This document shows positions 52,404 to 64,000 of a stretch of 64,000 bases of DNA, one piece after another. The notes below the pieces were generated by a model. The model saw only the letters and a list, made by a program, of their open reading frames with translations, was not told where the DNA came from and searched no databases. Both the position numbers and the translations under genes were made by a program. The stretch lies in contig JAAOOA010000086.1 in NCBI GenBank assembly GCA_012861695.1, positions 6,684,385-6,748,384 of the forward strand, read 5' to 3'. Source of the stretch: Trematomus loennbergii (Eukaryota; Chordata; Actinopteri; Perciformes; Nototheniidae). The stretch's first letter is position 1. Each line of letters starts with the position of its first letter.

Positions 52404-52411
52404 TGACGTCG
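52404..52411 (+). promoter_or_regulatory. CRE-like site upstream of first exon C
   Basis: TGACGTCG differs from the palindromic cAMP response element TGACGTCA at one base. It sits in a purine-rich segment with GGA repeats about 1.7 kb before exon C, so a direct promoter role is uncertain. Confidence 0.25.
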
Positions 52412-54100
52412 CTGCTGCTGGAGGAGGAGGAGGAGCTTGTTTTACTCTGAGCTGTCAGAGTGTGTGTCCCTGTCTGGCTGGATCAGCTGTGTGTGGATCT
52501 GCAACCGCAGAGGACACTGATGCTGACGTATCATCCCGATCACTTCCTGGGTCCGCGCCAGGTCACATGACTTTCTGAGGACGCCAGATAGCCCAGCTGA
52601 TGTCCTGTGCAGACTCACTGCTGATTCCTTACTTTCTCTTTTTTTTTTGTAAAACATGACAGAGCAGAAATTATTCAAAACTGCGTCTGCGCTTTCTGGG
52701 ACAGCAGGGCTATTTTGAGACACTGCGATACACAAGTAGGAAGGGGGTAGAGCGGTGTGACTCAAATCTGAGTTCGAAGGCAGGCCTGGACGGGGTATTG
52801 TCTCGTCGTGATTGGATGATGAGCTCAGTACCAGGCGGTGGAGCTAAAGCCTGCGAGAGGCTGCTCTCTCACCGCTGAGAGCTCACTGTGGCTGCCTGAA
52901 AACACAGGTCTGGACCCAGGCCAGATATGACATGGGCTTTTCTTCAGTATGTACGCCCTCGTCTATTCTCATTACTGTCCTGCTCACACAAGACTCTGAT
53001 GAGATGATTGACTTTGACTGTTTTGTTCCTTTCAATATCAAATTATACAGCATCACAAATGTGCCTGGCCTCTCTTGATGAGACTAAAGTCCATTTATGA
53101 CCAAGCCTGTTTTCTGTTCCTTCAGAAAGTGACAGAGTTCGCTGAAAAGAAGCAGGGGGTTGAGTCTTTTATTTAAAAAATAAATAAAAAAAGCCGGGAA
53201 CTTAAAGAAAGGAAACATGGGAAAAGGAGAAGGAGTGAAGGCAAGGAAATGGAGATATCAGGGAGCTGCTGCCTTCTGGCGTCTGTCAGCTTGAACCAGA
53301 CAAGTGTATGTTTGTAAAGGATTGGCAGAGCAAGTCATATTTTGGATGCTGTTTTGTTTTTCTGGAACACAGAAAGAACTCAAGTGCATTACATCATCGC
53401 TAATGGATTTGTCTAGGACTTAAAACACGATTTCTATTCAGAAGAAGGTCTACTGTTCTGCTATTTGACAAAAAGAGCGTCTGTTACCTGAAAATGTCGA
53501 TTAAATTACCCACAATTCTTCTTTTCAAATAAAAAATAGAAAGTAAAAAAACGAAAATATTCTCTATGGATGCAGTTGCCTACCTGCGCATTCGAGCAGA
53601 TGGAAAACAGCAAAGAAAATAAGAGGAGTAAGCAGCACTGCATCTCTGCAGAGCCACCGTCAGCTGCAGTGTGACTGTAAACAACGAGCGAGCGAGCAAG
53701 AGAATAAGTGAGAGAGAGAGAGAGAGTGCCACTGCCTGGTGAGGAAGTAGAAGTGGGGCCGTCCTTTTCTGGTCTGAAGAGGAGGAGGAGCGGCGGCTGA
53801 CATTGACACACACGTGTGAGAGCAACTGCTGCCGGGGGAGGAGTGCGGTGGGGGAAAAGGCCGGCAAGGAGACATGGCAGTGAACACAACGACCAGGGAC
53901 AGAGGGAACCACTACGGCAGGAATACACCAAGACACACACAGGAGTAGACACTCCTCTAACCTGCTGTACCTGCCGGTGCTCACACACACACCCGGCAGC
54001 TTCTGGAAACTAGAGAGAAGCTTGTTACTATTATTACCTCACCCCTGTCTTGGATTATTTTCTATGGAGCTCTGATTGGAGGACATTTCCTCAGCGGATT

Positions 54101-54170
54101 ATGATGTGGTCCGACTACAGGAATGAATGCCAGCTCAACGCTCACCTGTGCACGCTCATGTGCTGCCTAG
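54101..54170 (+). CDS. plec: Candidate alternative first coding exon C: short cysteine-rich N-terminus
   Basis: Two consecutive ATGs open 23 codons (MMWSDYRNECQLNAHLCTLM, then CCL) plus one G before a good donor (CTAG|gtcagt). The extra G gives phase 1, which matches exon 2 2.8 kb downstream, so the joined protein would read ...LMCCL-DERDRVQ. The peptide has four cysteines, two of them adjacent near the junction, and no hydrophobic segment. I do not recognise it among the mammalian plectin first exons I recall. The cysteine pair could be an S-acylation site, but this is inference. Upstream there is a purine-rich 5' region with GA runs and a three-codon upstream ORF (ATG GAG CTC TGA at 54064). 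The evidence is position, phase and donor only, so a chance ORF is possible. Confidence 0.5.
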
Positions 54171-54313
54171 GTCAGTGTGTGTGTGTCACAGCAGGACACT
54201 GTTTACATGCTGTCAGCACGTGGATCAGTGTGTTTGAACACTTCCTGTTTGTGCACACACCGGTGACAACATATTTAATGTGGTGTCTATTAATCATTGT
54301 GGGTGTCTGGGCA

Positions 54314-54350
<37 letters not shown>

Positions 54351-56620
54351 GACAGTGTGAAGGGGGCGTGTTCTTCTTAACAATGCCCGCCACTGTCGCT
54401 GAATGGGTGCCTCTCCGTGGCTGTCACTCACACACCTCTACTGTTCTCACAACTCTGTTTCTGTTTCAATAACAATGATATAATCAAGACTTTATTACCA
54501 TACCTACATGAACCGGGTGAGAGAGCGTGTGTGTGATCTAATAACTTGTAAAAAGCAGCAGAGTGTTTTCACCAGGCTAACCAGACAGGTTTGGGTAGGC
54601 GTGTTGCAGTGGTGAAACTATTTTGCAATGGTGTGTTGAAATATTTGTTCTCAGCCTGGAGGGATTGCCCTTTATGTAAACTCTCTGTCACCCATGTGTG
54701 TGTCAGAGTATTGAAGTGTTGAGATTGACCTCTGTCCAGTATCCATATTTGACCCACAAATGACATATCAACTCTACATTTTGTGAAACCTTTCTACATG
54801 TGGAGTCTGTTGAAGGTGTCAGGGCTAATTGTAAAGGTGCGGGGGATTTTTGAAGGAGTAAGTGATACCGTCTCTCCTCATGGCTGCTCTCTCGTATGGC
54901 TTCTCCATGGCAACTGATAAACAGCTGGCTGGAGGGGAAGTACCTGTTCTCTGATTGGTTGTTTGAAAAACTGGAGGGAAAATACTCCTCTGTGATTGAG
55001 CTGTTGAGTGAGCGAGTGGTCGTGTTGGTATGGGAATACGTATTTTAAAATGTTTTATTTGACCTACATTTAAGCTACTGGAGGGAATATTTTACATAAT
55101 ATTTACAATTTATTTATCAACTTCAATTGCGATACAGATAATGACCTGGATAAAAAACAATATCCTTTGCAACATATTTAAGTACATGTTTTTTTCACAA
55201 GAACATACAAATGCAAATAATTGTTTAGTTACATTCTTTTATTCTGTTTAGATTTTACCGCTATATGTCTTTTATATATGTTTGATTTCTAATATAGCAT
55301 TGCTATTTAGGACTGTAGCTTACTTATTTTTAATGATCTATTCCTCATAGTTTTATTTCCTCTAATGTTCGATTAACTGTCGGGATTATAAAATGTCACA
55401 AATTCCTAAGGCCCGGTGATGTCATCAAATGTTTCCATGTTTGATTGATCGATTTTTTGAATTATTGTCGATTATTTTTCTGTCCATCAAGGAAACTACC
55501 GATAACCAACTTGCTCCATAACCAACAAATATTATTGAACATGTTTTTATCATACATTGCACACATTACATTTTGCATCCCTGTTGGTGACTAAAACCGT
55601 TTGGTAACCACATCACTTGAAAGGATGTGAACTATCCCTCCAGCAGGAAGTAGATATATGAGAGAATGGCGGGAAAGGAAAAGGAGAGCGGTCTGTGTTT
55701 TCTCCCAGACAGACTGATAGGAGCAGACAGAGGCGGGAAAGGAAGAGAGGCTCAATCAGTGTGGAGGAAAAGGGGGTGATGGTGGTGGTGGTGAGGGGGG
55801 AGATAACACAGTTGTGGCCCAGCATCAGGCTCTATTCCTGGCCTGGCTGCCTCACCACTCTGGCCTCTAGAGGCTGGAAGTCTGCCTGGATCACACTTGA
55901 GACTCAGAGGAAGGTTAATCACTGAACGGAAGAAATACAGAGCTCTATATGAAGTAGTTAACATGCAGGCAGCCTTTTTCCAGTCATGAAGTGGGAAAGA
56001 AAACAAACAAACATAGTAAACACAGCTGTTAAAGACTTTACAAGAGGCGTCGTTTGCAGATATAGAGGATCTTATCAACAGGACCTTGAGCCCATGAACT
56101 CAAAGAAACTCCACAGTTTCTCAACCAAGTCTTTACTTAGGGAAACCAAAGATGTAGCACTGTGACGAAGAGTGTGTTTGAATGTGTTCTTATGTTAGGC
56201 CTGTACCAATAATCTATTGTAAATGATTATTAAAGGTTTATCTTCCCACAGTTAAATGAACACAATGTCTGGGGTATTGGCGTTTAAAATACCTCTTTGC
56301 TCATAGAAAACTCCGGAAGAATTGCAGAGTAGCAAAACCTGATATTGAAAGCTGACCTCTGTTGATTTGGTTTTGTGTTTTGGTATTGTTATTTATAATC
56401 TCCTTCTAGGAGGAGGAGGAGCTCTTATTTTGAGTCAAAGATGTGCACATTAGCAGGAACATTGAGGATAAAGCAGTGCTTTGTGTCTGTGTGGGTGTCT
56501 GAGCTTGTGTGGTGGTTTGAAAATGAAGAACATCTTTCCTGCAGAGACCCTCTCATGTTGTTATACACAGGTCAATGTAATCCATGCCTGGTATTTGTCT
56601 AAATGGATCAGCATCATCAC

Positions 56621-56624
<4 letters not shown>
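54171..56624 (+). other. Intron between exon C and exon 2
   Basis: No exon with the required phase is seen. GA- and GGT-rich patches lie near 55700-55800. Confidence 0.5.
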
Positions 56625-56887
<263 letters not shown>

Positions 56888-56960
56888 ACTGGCTGCAGCT
56901 AACACGCTGGATTTAGATTATGTTATTAACCTTCCTCCTCTCTTTATTTTCTTTCTTCAG

Positions 56961-57022
56961 ATGAGCGGGACAGGGTGCAGAAGAAAACCTTCACCAAATG
57001 GGTCAACAAGCATCTCATGAAG
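56961..57022 (+). CDS. plec: Plectin exon 2: start of actin-binding domain (CH1), shared by all isoforms
   Basis: This internal coding exon of 62 bases starts after a strong pyrimidine-rich acceptor (ctttcttcag) and ends at AAG before gtgtgt. With one G carried in from the previous exon it reads [20 protein letters not shown] and a final K. This is the opening of the first calponin-homology domain in plakin cytolinkers, which bind F-actin and, in plectin, also the integrin beta4 tail. From knowledge of the family, plectin, MACF1 and dystonin share this block. Dystonin usually has INQH in place of VNKH, so it is less likely. VNKH fits plectin and MACF1; the final HLMK fits MACF1 at least as well as plectin. 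I favour plectin because of the 1b-like exon at 48953. The following CH-domain exons are not in the window. Entry phase is 1, and all three candidate first exons match it. Confidence 0.85.
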
Positions 57023-57149
57023 GTGTGTATCACTGACACTAAATGCTTTGCAATGTGCTGGGTTTGGCCTTGTGGGGTTATTTTATATTAAATGCTGAAG
57101 GTTTGTTCAATAGATATAGGATGTTACTTAAGCAATAGCTCACGACAGG

Positions 57150-58430
57150 CCGTGGTATATGCTCATTATATCACAGCTAAGGGGCGTGGGGGTGTGGCAC
57201 CAAGTGTGGCAATATGAAAGAAAAATACACACTCTAATTTAAATCGTTTTTATTAGTAAATAATGATGTTCAAAATAAAATAGTCCCTCCGTTGCCTTCT
57301 GCACAAACATGCGAGGTGGTTGCTATGCAACAACACTAACAGCTAGCGAACATATTAGACAGAGAGCGTTGATCGATTATTATTATTATTATTTATTTAC
57401 ATTCATTTGTATGTTTCCGTTTATTGTGCACCCACTGAAAACCTGCCAGCATCAGCAGCATGGCTTACGTGGTCACTTGTATAGGTTGAGGTTGTTCTAG
57501 GCTGTTGCTTGGCGTGGCGAGAATATTGCTCCACTTTCTCCGGTCCCCGAGATTCGGCTTCCAGTAGCTCTGGAGAGAGCTTTCGCACCTGTGGCCACTA
57601 ACGGTCATAATTTCTCTGCTTTGTTTCAAGACCCGCATCAGAAAGCTTTTGAATGGTGATACTTTTCCAGTTGGTCTACCTGCTCTTCACGTAGCTCTGC
57701 ATGTCGTCGTTTAGGTGCATTTCTTTTCTGGAGATAGGCACTCCTCAATCCACTCCTCCATAGTAAGACCCCCCCGGAGGTCGAAGTTAAGTGAGGGATA
57801 ATGTGCAGCGAGGCGGTCATTTTGGGTAAAAGAACACCCGACAGGCAGATCAAAAATAGTCCGTTGTTACTGTTTGAACTACGTAGCAACGGTAGGAACT
57901 GCTTCAATAGCGTTTTTGCGGACCTTTTTGATTACAGATTTGAAAACATTGTTGCTTGCTTTAAAAGTAGCACATTTCATTATGTGAAACCTTGGAAAGT
58001 ATCTAAATATCCCTGCCCTAATGCCAAAGTAACTGGCAACTGAATATGTTTTGCCGTTTGATGTCTATGTCTGGACCGTTGTGTAAAAAGGAGGGTTTCT
58101 GCCCCGTTACTTCTCCGCTGTTTTCTTGTCCCAGTTTGAAAAGCAAACTGCATGCAGTTTGCTTTTCAGCCCAACTGTATACAGTTAAATCGACCGGACT
58201 TCTTTCTGCAGATGTGAGCGTCCTTAACAGCGGTCAATAAGTCCTTGCTGCACATTATCCCTTACATGTTTCCATCTTAAGCTTTGTTAGTTAGTTAGTT
58301 TCTTAACGGACGTAATGTAAGTTGTAACGGTTGTAGCTTTTCTCAGACGCGGAGGGATACTGACTTGTTGTGGAAAGTAACTACAATTCTACCCGTGATA
58401 TACACTCATTATATCACGGCTAAGAACCAA
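57150..58430. mobile_element. Unclassified element with hairpin-forming ends, about 1.28 kb
   Basis: A near-palindromic block sits at each end: TGGTATATGCTCATTATATC at 57152 and TGATATACACTCATTATATC at 58397, each followed by ACAGCTAAG or ACGGCTAAG. Inside, GGGATAATGTGCAGC (57797) faces GCTGCACATTATCCC (58247), and a perfect palindrome lies at 58137. No transposase is seen and the superfamily is unknown. Confidence 0.45.
58137..58168. repeat. Perfect 32-base palindrome
   Basis: The arm TGAAAAGCAAACTGCA is followed directly by its exact reverse complement with no spacer. It lies inside the 57150 element and could form a cruciform or hairpin. Confidence 0.8.
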
Positions 58431-58499
58431 TCAGATTGCTTGATTTGACTTGTCCGTTTTATAAAGTAAATTATAACATAAACAGATATAAAAGAGAAT

Positions 58500-58643
58500 A
58501 AAAAGAAACAAATCTCCATATCTGAGAGGCTGAAAATGGCATTTCCTGGCAATTTTGCAATAAAAATGACTACTTTTATCACTATAAATTATTAGAATAA
58601 GCACTAAACTAATCAATCAGAAGACCAATTGTTGCAGCTCTAC
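58500..58643. repeat. Fragment of the 26937-type element
   Basis: AAATCTCCATATCTGAGAGG, GCTGAAAATGG and the terminal TTGCAGCTCTA parallel 27087-27206. The left end is missing. Confidence 0.5.
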
Positions 58644-60323
<1,680 letters not shown>

Positions 60324-61015
60324 TCTCTGTATATGTAGGTCAGAGATGGAGAGTGAGAGCAGCAGGCGGAGAGAGGGGAGGATTTTTCACTCCTTTCATT
60401 TGTAATGGGAGGTTTGAAAAAAGAAATACTTATTATTACATAGGTACATAGGTACATGATTGTCTGATTAATTGAGTCATTGATCAACATAATTATTATT
60501 TGGCAGGAATTTAGATATTTCAATAAATTTTTAGGCACGTTTTTAAGGAAACATTCAAAAAATAGTTTTGGTTCAATACTATAAAATATAAATATTGGTG
60601 GGGGGATGACATGAAAACATGGATAACAAATGAGCGAGGAGAAACATCAGCTGCTGTTTGATGAGAAAGTGTTGGCAAATAAGTCATATTTCAAAAAGCC
60701 ATCATGTCCCAACGATCGAACAGAGTGGGGTGAAATATTTAATCTATTGACTCTCAGCCAGGTCTGTACAAACCTCCGCCCTATCTGCAGGGATTTACAG
60801 ACAAACACACAGAGGACACAACTGAAGCTAGGAGGGATGGAAGATTTAAGAGACGGAATAAAGAATAAGCTCCTGAGACAAAGAGAAGGGATAAAAACAC
60901 ATAGACAAAGATAGAAAGCGCTCCGCCCTCAGGAAGTTAGTTTCCGTTTTGCTCTGTGTGTCATGTCTGGTATTTGTTAGACCACTCAGGTGTGCAGGGT
61001 GTTGACAGTGTGTAT

Positions 61016-61052
<37 letters not shown>

Positions 61053-61209
61053 CAATGCAAACAGTGTAATATAAACACTGGCCTCCGAGCTACCTGCTGG
61101 CATGCAGTGACTCTCTGACCCGCAGTGTGTTGACACAGTGAGCTTAGATCCAGTGGCTTTGCTTTAAGAAGTCAGGAGGAGAGAAGAGGCTTCTCACAGA
61201 GAGAAGAAG

Positions 61210-61439
61210 GTTAGCCGCACTGAAGCTAACAAGATGCTAAACCACATATCTGTCTGTTAGCCACACTGAAGCTAACAAGATGCTAATCCACATAGCTGTC
61301 TGTTAGCCAAACTGAAGCTAACAAGATGCTAAACCACATATCTGTCTGTTAGCCACACTGAAGCTAACAAGATGCTAAACCACATATCTGTCTGTTAGCC
61401 ACACTGAAGCTAACAAGATGCTAATCCACATATCTGTCT
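61210..61439 (+). repeat. Minisatellite, five 46-base units
   Basis: Units start at 61210, 61256, 61302, 61348 and 61394. Each begins GTTAGCCRMACTGAAGCTAA, continues CAAGATGCTA and ends CACATATCTGTCT. Only a few positions differ, so the expansion is recent. It sits in the intron after exon 2. Confidence 0.9.
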
Positions 61440-64000
61440 TTGTTATCAAATTAATTCAGCTACAGCAGCAAATGTTACTAGGAAACCACTATTGAGACAA
61501 CAAACACATGGGAATACTATAAATAATGTTTGAATTAATCAGATTATAGAACAGTGAAATGTTAGTTACTGATTTTAAACAGAACTAAGCGATTTTGGTC
61601 GATATTTGTTTAGATCCAACCCTGCCTATTTAACTACGTTCCTTTTCAGCTAAACTGCATTCTGAAATACTTTCTAAGGGGAAAAGTATTTATTCCATGA
61701 ATACGGTCACTATTTTAAATACTTGGTTTATGTTAAATTGAAACAAGACTAAAACACAACAAAACTAATTTGTTAAATTAAGTCAAACATAATTTGGCTT
61801 AAAATAAGTATGTTCATTTTCTTACAAAAAAATTAGAGTTGACTTTAAGTTTCAAACCTTTGTCCATCCTTCCACCCCGACCTCCTCCACGGACATTGAT
61901 CAGAAATTATTTGTGATATGTTGGAAACAACATTTTCCAGGAGACAATCCTTTTGCCTCAAAATGTAATTGACAATGATTTTGTTTTTTTGGGAATGTAT
62001 TTTTGTATGAAGCCCATGATGGATGAGAACTTGTTTAACCTAATGTCCATATGACCGGACAGGTGCTTCTAATTAATTTAGCTTGTAGCAGCCATTATTC
62101 GTGCGACCTAGAAAATCAAGAAATGATACACAAAAAACTTGAGATAACCTGTAAACACTTAAACAGCAAGATTGTTGGGTGTACTTTTGCGAAGTCTTTA
62201 CTATGCAGGCAGAACTGTATCGAATGTGCTCATAATGTTCAGAACTATATTTCCTGCTTGGATTTTTAGATACAGTATGTGAGGTTGCCAAAGCCTGTCA
62301 CATTGTATCAAATCACATTAAATTGAGCAACATGTAGATCTGCAAACCTTTAATTTATACCAATTGGCATTCATATAATTGCCATCATTTATTCTACCAT
62401 CCTACTGTAGTTGTCAAACTATTAAATCACATTTGAAGCTATTTTACATTTGTGCTTGTCCTCGTATAAGCTCTGAACAACAGTTCTTCTGACAGCTGCC
62501 GTCACGTCTCATCACACACAGCTGGATGTGTCGGCAACATCCCAGCAGACACAGACGCACTATAACACCCTGATCATAAAAAATAACATCACATGGGGAC
62601 AATCTACAGATCCAGCTGAGTGACTTTAGATTCAGAGACGTGTCCGCAGACTGAACTCTGTCCTACTGGATGTTGTATACAGTTACTGAGTATCAGTAAT
62701 CCCCATCAAATAAATAAAATCTTCTGATTATTTTCAAGATTATTTAATGCATGTTTTAGCAATTTAAAAAGAATGTGCGTCCCAGTTTCTCAAAGTCCAA
62801 AACCCAAAGATATTTACTTTAATATTATATTAAACAAACAAAATTGGAACATATCCAAATTACAAATGTTCTGCCATTTTTTGAATGAAATACTTTAATA
62901 TATTACTTTATTATCATGTAAGCAGTTATATTTCTCCCAATCAACTAACGGTTGCACCTTTTTGTGTCATGCAGCAGGGGCTTTCTGACTGGCCTAAATG
63001 ATCCTTGAAGGTTAGCTCATTTGGCACTGTGGTTTTAGGTATTGTACGTACACAAAGCAGTTTAGAAAAAATTATAATTTAAAAATGATTCCAGGTTTGG
63101 CCAATACTCTATTGTCCTATCCTGTAAATATGTTAGGTAATTGTTTGAACATTTTTCACGGGGTTGATGATTTGAAAAGATACCGGGTTGAGTTCCAGTA
63201 AGCACATTATTGACAAAAAGGATTCACTTGTTCAGACTAATTTGACACAGACACGGAGACACAATTAGACAAACACAGCACCTCACTTCCTGTCAGTGTT
63301 GGATACTTCATTCCTTCCTGACATCTAATTAACACTTGTACCATCAGCTCCTGTCTAAAACAGCTGATGTCACCCTCAGTGTGGAAACAGGAGGGTGAGA
63401 CTGTGACTCAGATGAGGACCATGAATGTGGAAAGAAAGGAAAGGGGTTATTGAGGACAAGTGGAGGGATGTTGTTACTTTTGTAGCTGGAGGTTAAAGCA
63501 AAGACATTTATAGCTCAGAGCTAAACCCCAGGAGGGAGTTCTGTCCTGCCTAAATCAAAAATGTTTAGCATTATATAAATGAGGTATTAGATATGTGGTT
63601 TTGTTGAAATAATATTTTGTTATTTATGACTTTGTTGGAAAGTTTAGACCCCTGCAGCTTCTCTCTGTTTACTATTGTGTGTGTCTCGCCATCTTGTGGT
63701 GACATGTGGCAGTACAGTTTCTTGTCCTGAGGCCAGGACTGCAGTAAAGCTCTTCTCAGTGCAGATGCAGAGAAGCAGGTATTTTGCTGTATTGAAGGTA
63801 GACATGTGCTCTCTGCAGCATAAGTGGATCAGCATTTTTGCTGGGTGTGTCTCTTTCCACTGTCTTAATCATTTATTTTACAAAAAAAAGGCTTTATCTT
63901 TGCCTGTGCCTGATACTGCTTTGTCCTTCTGCAGATATTGTATTGTAACGTATGCTTATCCTTCAGAAACTGGTCAAAGCAGACCAAAATAGAAGAGCTT
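61440..64000 (+). other. Intron after exon 2, nothing distinctive
   Basis: AT-rich sequence. The next exon of the actin-binding domain (expected to encode a ...DLYEDLRDGHN...-like segment) was looked for and not found before the window ends. Confidence 0.55.

Larger units (their letters stand above)
49077..54100 (+). other. Intron after exon B and upstream region of exon C
   Basis: It contains a 16-C run (49404-49419), a TG run (51026), the AGGTCA palindrome (51868) and purine-rich DNA from 51950 to 53800 that may include the promoter and leader of exon C. Confidence 0.45.

Noticed and set aside
56523..56570. ATG followed by CAG|gtcaat just upstream of exon 2, as a fourth first exon
   Set aside because: It ends in phase 0. 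Joined to exon 2 it would read MSGTGCRRK... and hit a stop at the exon end, not the actin-binding domain.
56961..57022. Assignment to macf1 or dystonin instead of plectin
   Set aside because: Dystonin usually differs at VNK. MACF1 cannot be excluded from this exon alone, and HLMK fits it well, but the 1b-like membrane-anchor exon at 48953 is a plectin feature.
61210..61439. CRISPR-like array
   Set aside because: The 46-base units abut each other with no unique spacers, and the genome is a vertebrate. It is a minisatellite.

Overview
The window looks like nuclear DNA of a ray-finned fish, probably a percomorph teleost. It is almost all intron or intergenic sequence, with spliceosomal exon signals, very long (TG)n/(CA)n microsatellites, many short non-autonomous DNA transposons, tRNA-derived SINEs and the 3' end of an L2-type LINE. 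There are no bacterial-style operons, no rRNA and no convincing tRNA gene.

The one gene I can support runs on the plus strand. At 56961-57022 there is a 62-base exon with a strong acceptor and a donor. It encodes the start of the actin-binding domain (first calponin-homology domain) of a plakin, most likely plectin (plec); macf1 is the main alternative. The exon is entered one base into a codon, so any first coding exon that splices to it must end with one extra base. Three upstream candidates do so and have donor sites: 20385-20439 (18 codons), 48953-49076 (41 codons, a membrane anchor followed by arginines, like mammalian plectin isoform 1b) and 54101-54170 (23 codons, cysteine-rich). The window would then be the alternative-promoter region of one gene, where each first exon puts a different short N-terminus on the same actin-binding domain. 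The next exons of the domain lie to the right, outside the window.

Layout. 1-20 kb: mostly non-coding, with a possible minus-strand exon at 567-677, a foldback element near 5.9 kb, a pyrimidine tract near 7.3 kb, two hAT elements (9.4 and 12.4 kb) inside two copies of one older repeat, an L2 fragment at 16.5 kb joined to a truncated Harbinger-like element, and two further terminal-inverted-repeat elements. 20-21 kb: first exon A with upstream ORFs and an HNF4-like site, then a SINE. 21-48 kb: long intron with hAT, Harbinger-like and TTAA-flanked (piggyBac-like) elements and tandem repeats. 48-57 kb: first exons B and C and shared exon 2, with a ~260-base TG tract just before exon 2. 57-64 kb: intron with an unclassified 1.3-kb element, a perfect palindrome, a (CA)n tract and a 46-base minisatellite.

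All calls come from reading the sequence; no database search or transcript data were available. Repeat superfamilies rest on terminal inverted repeats and target-site duplications read by eye.
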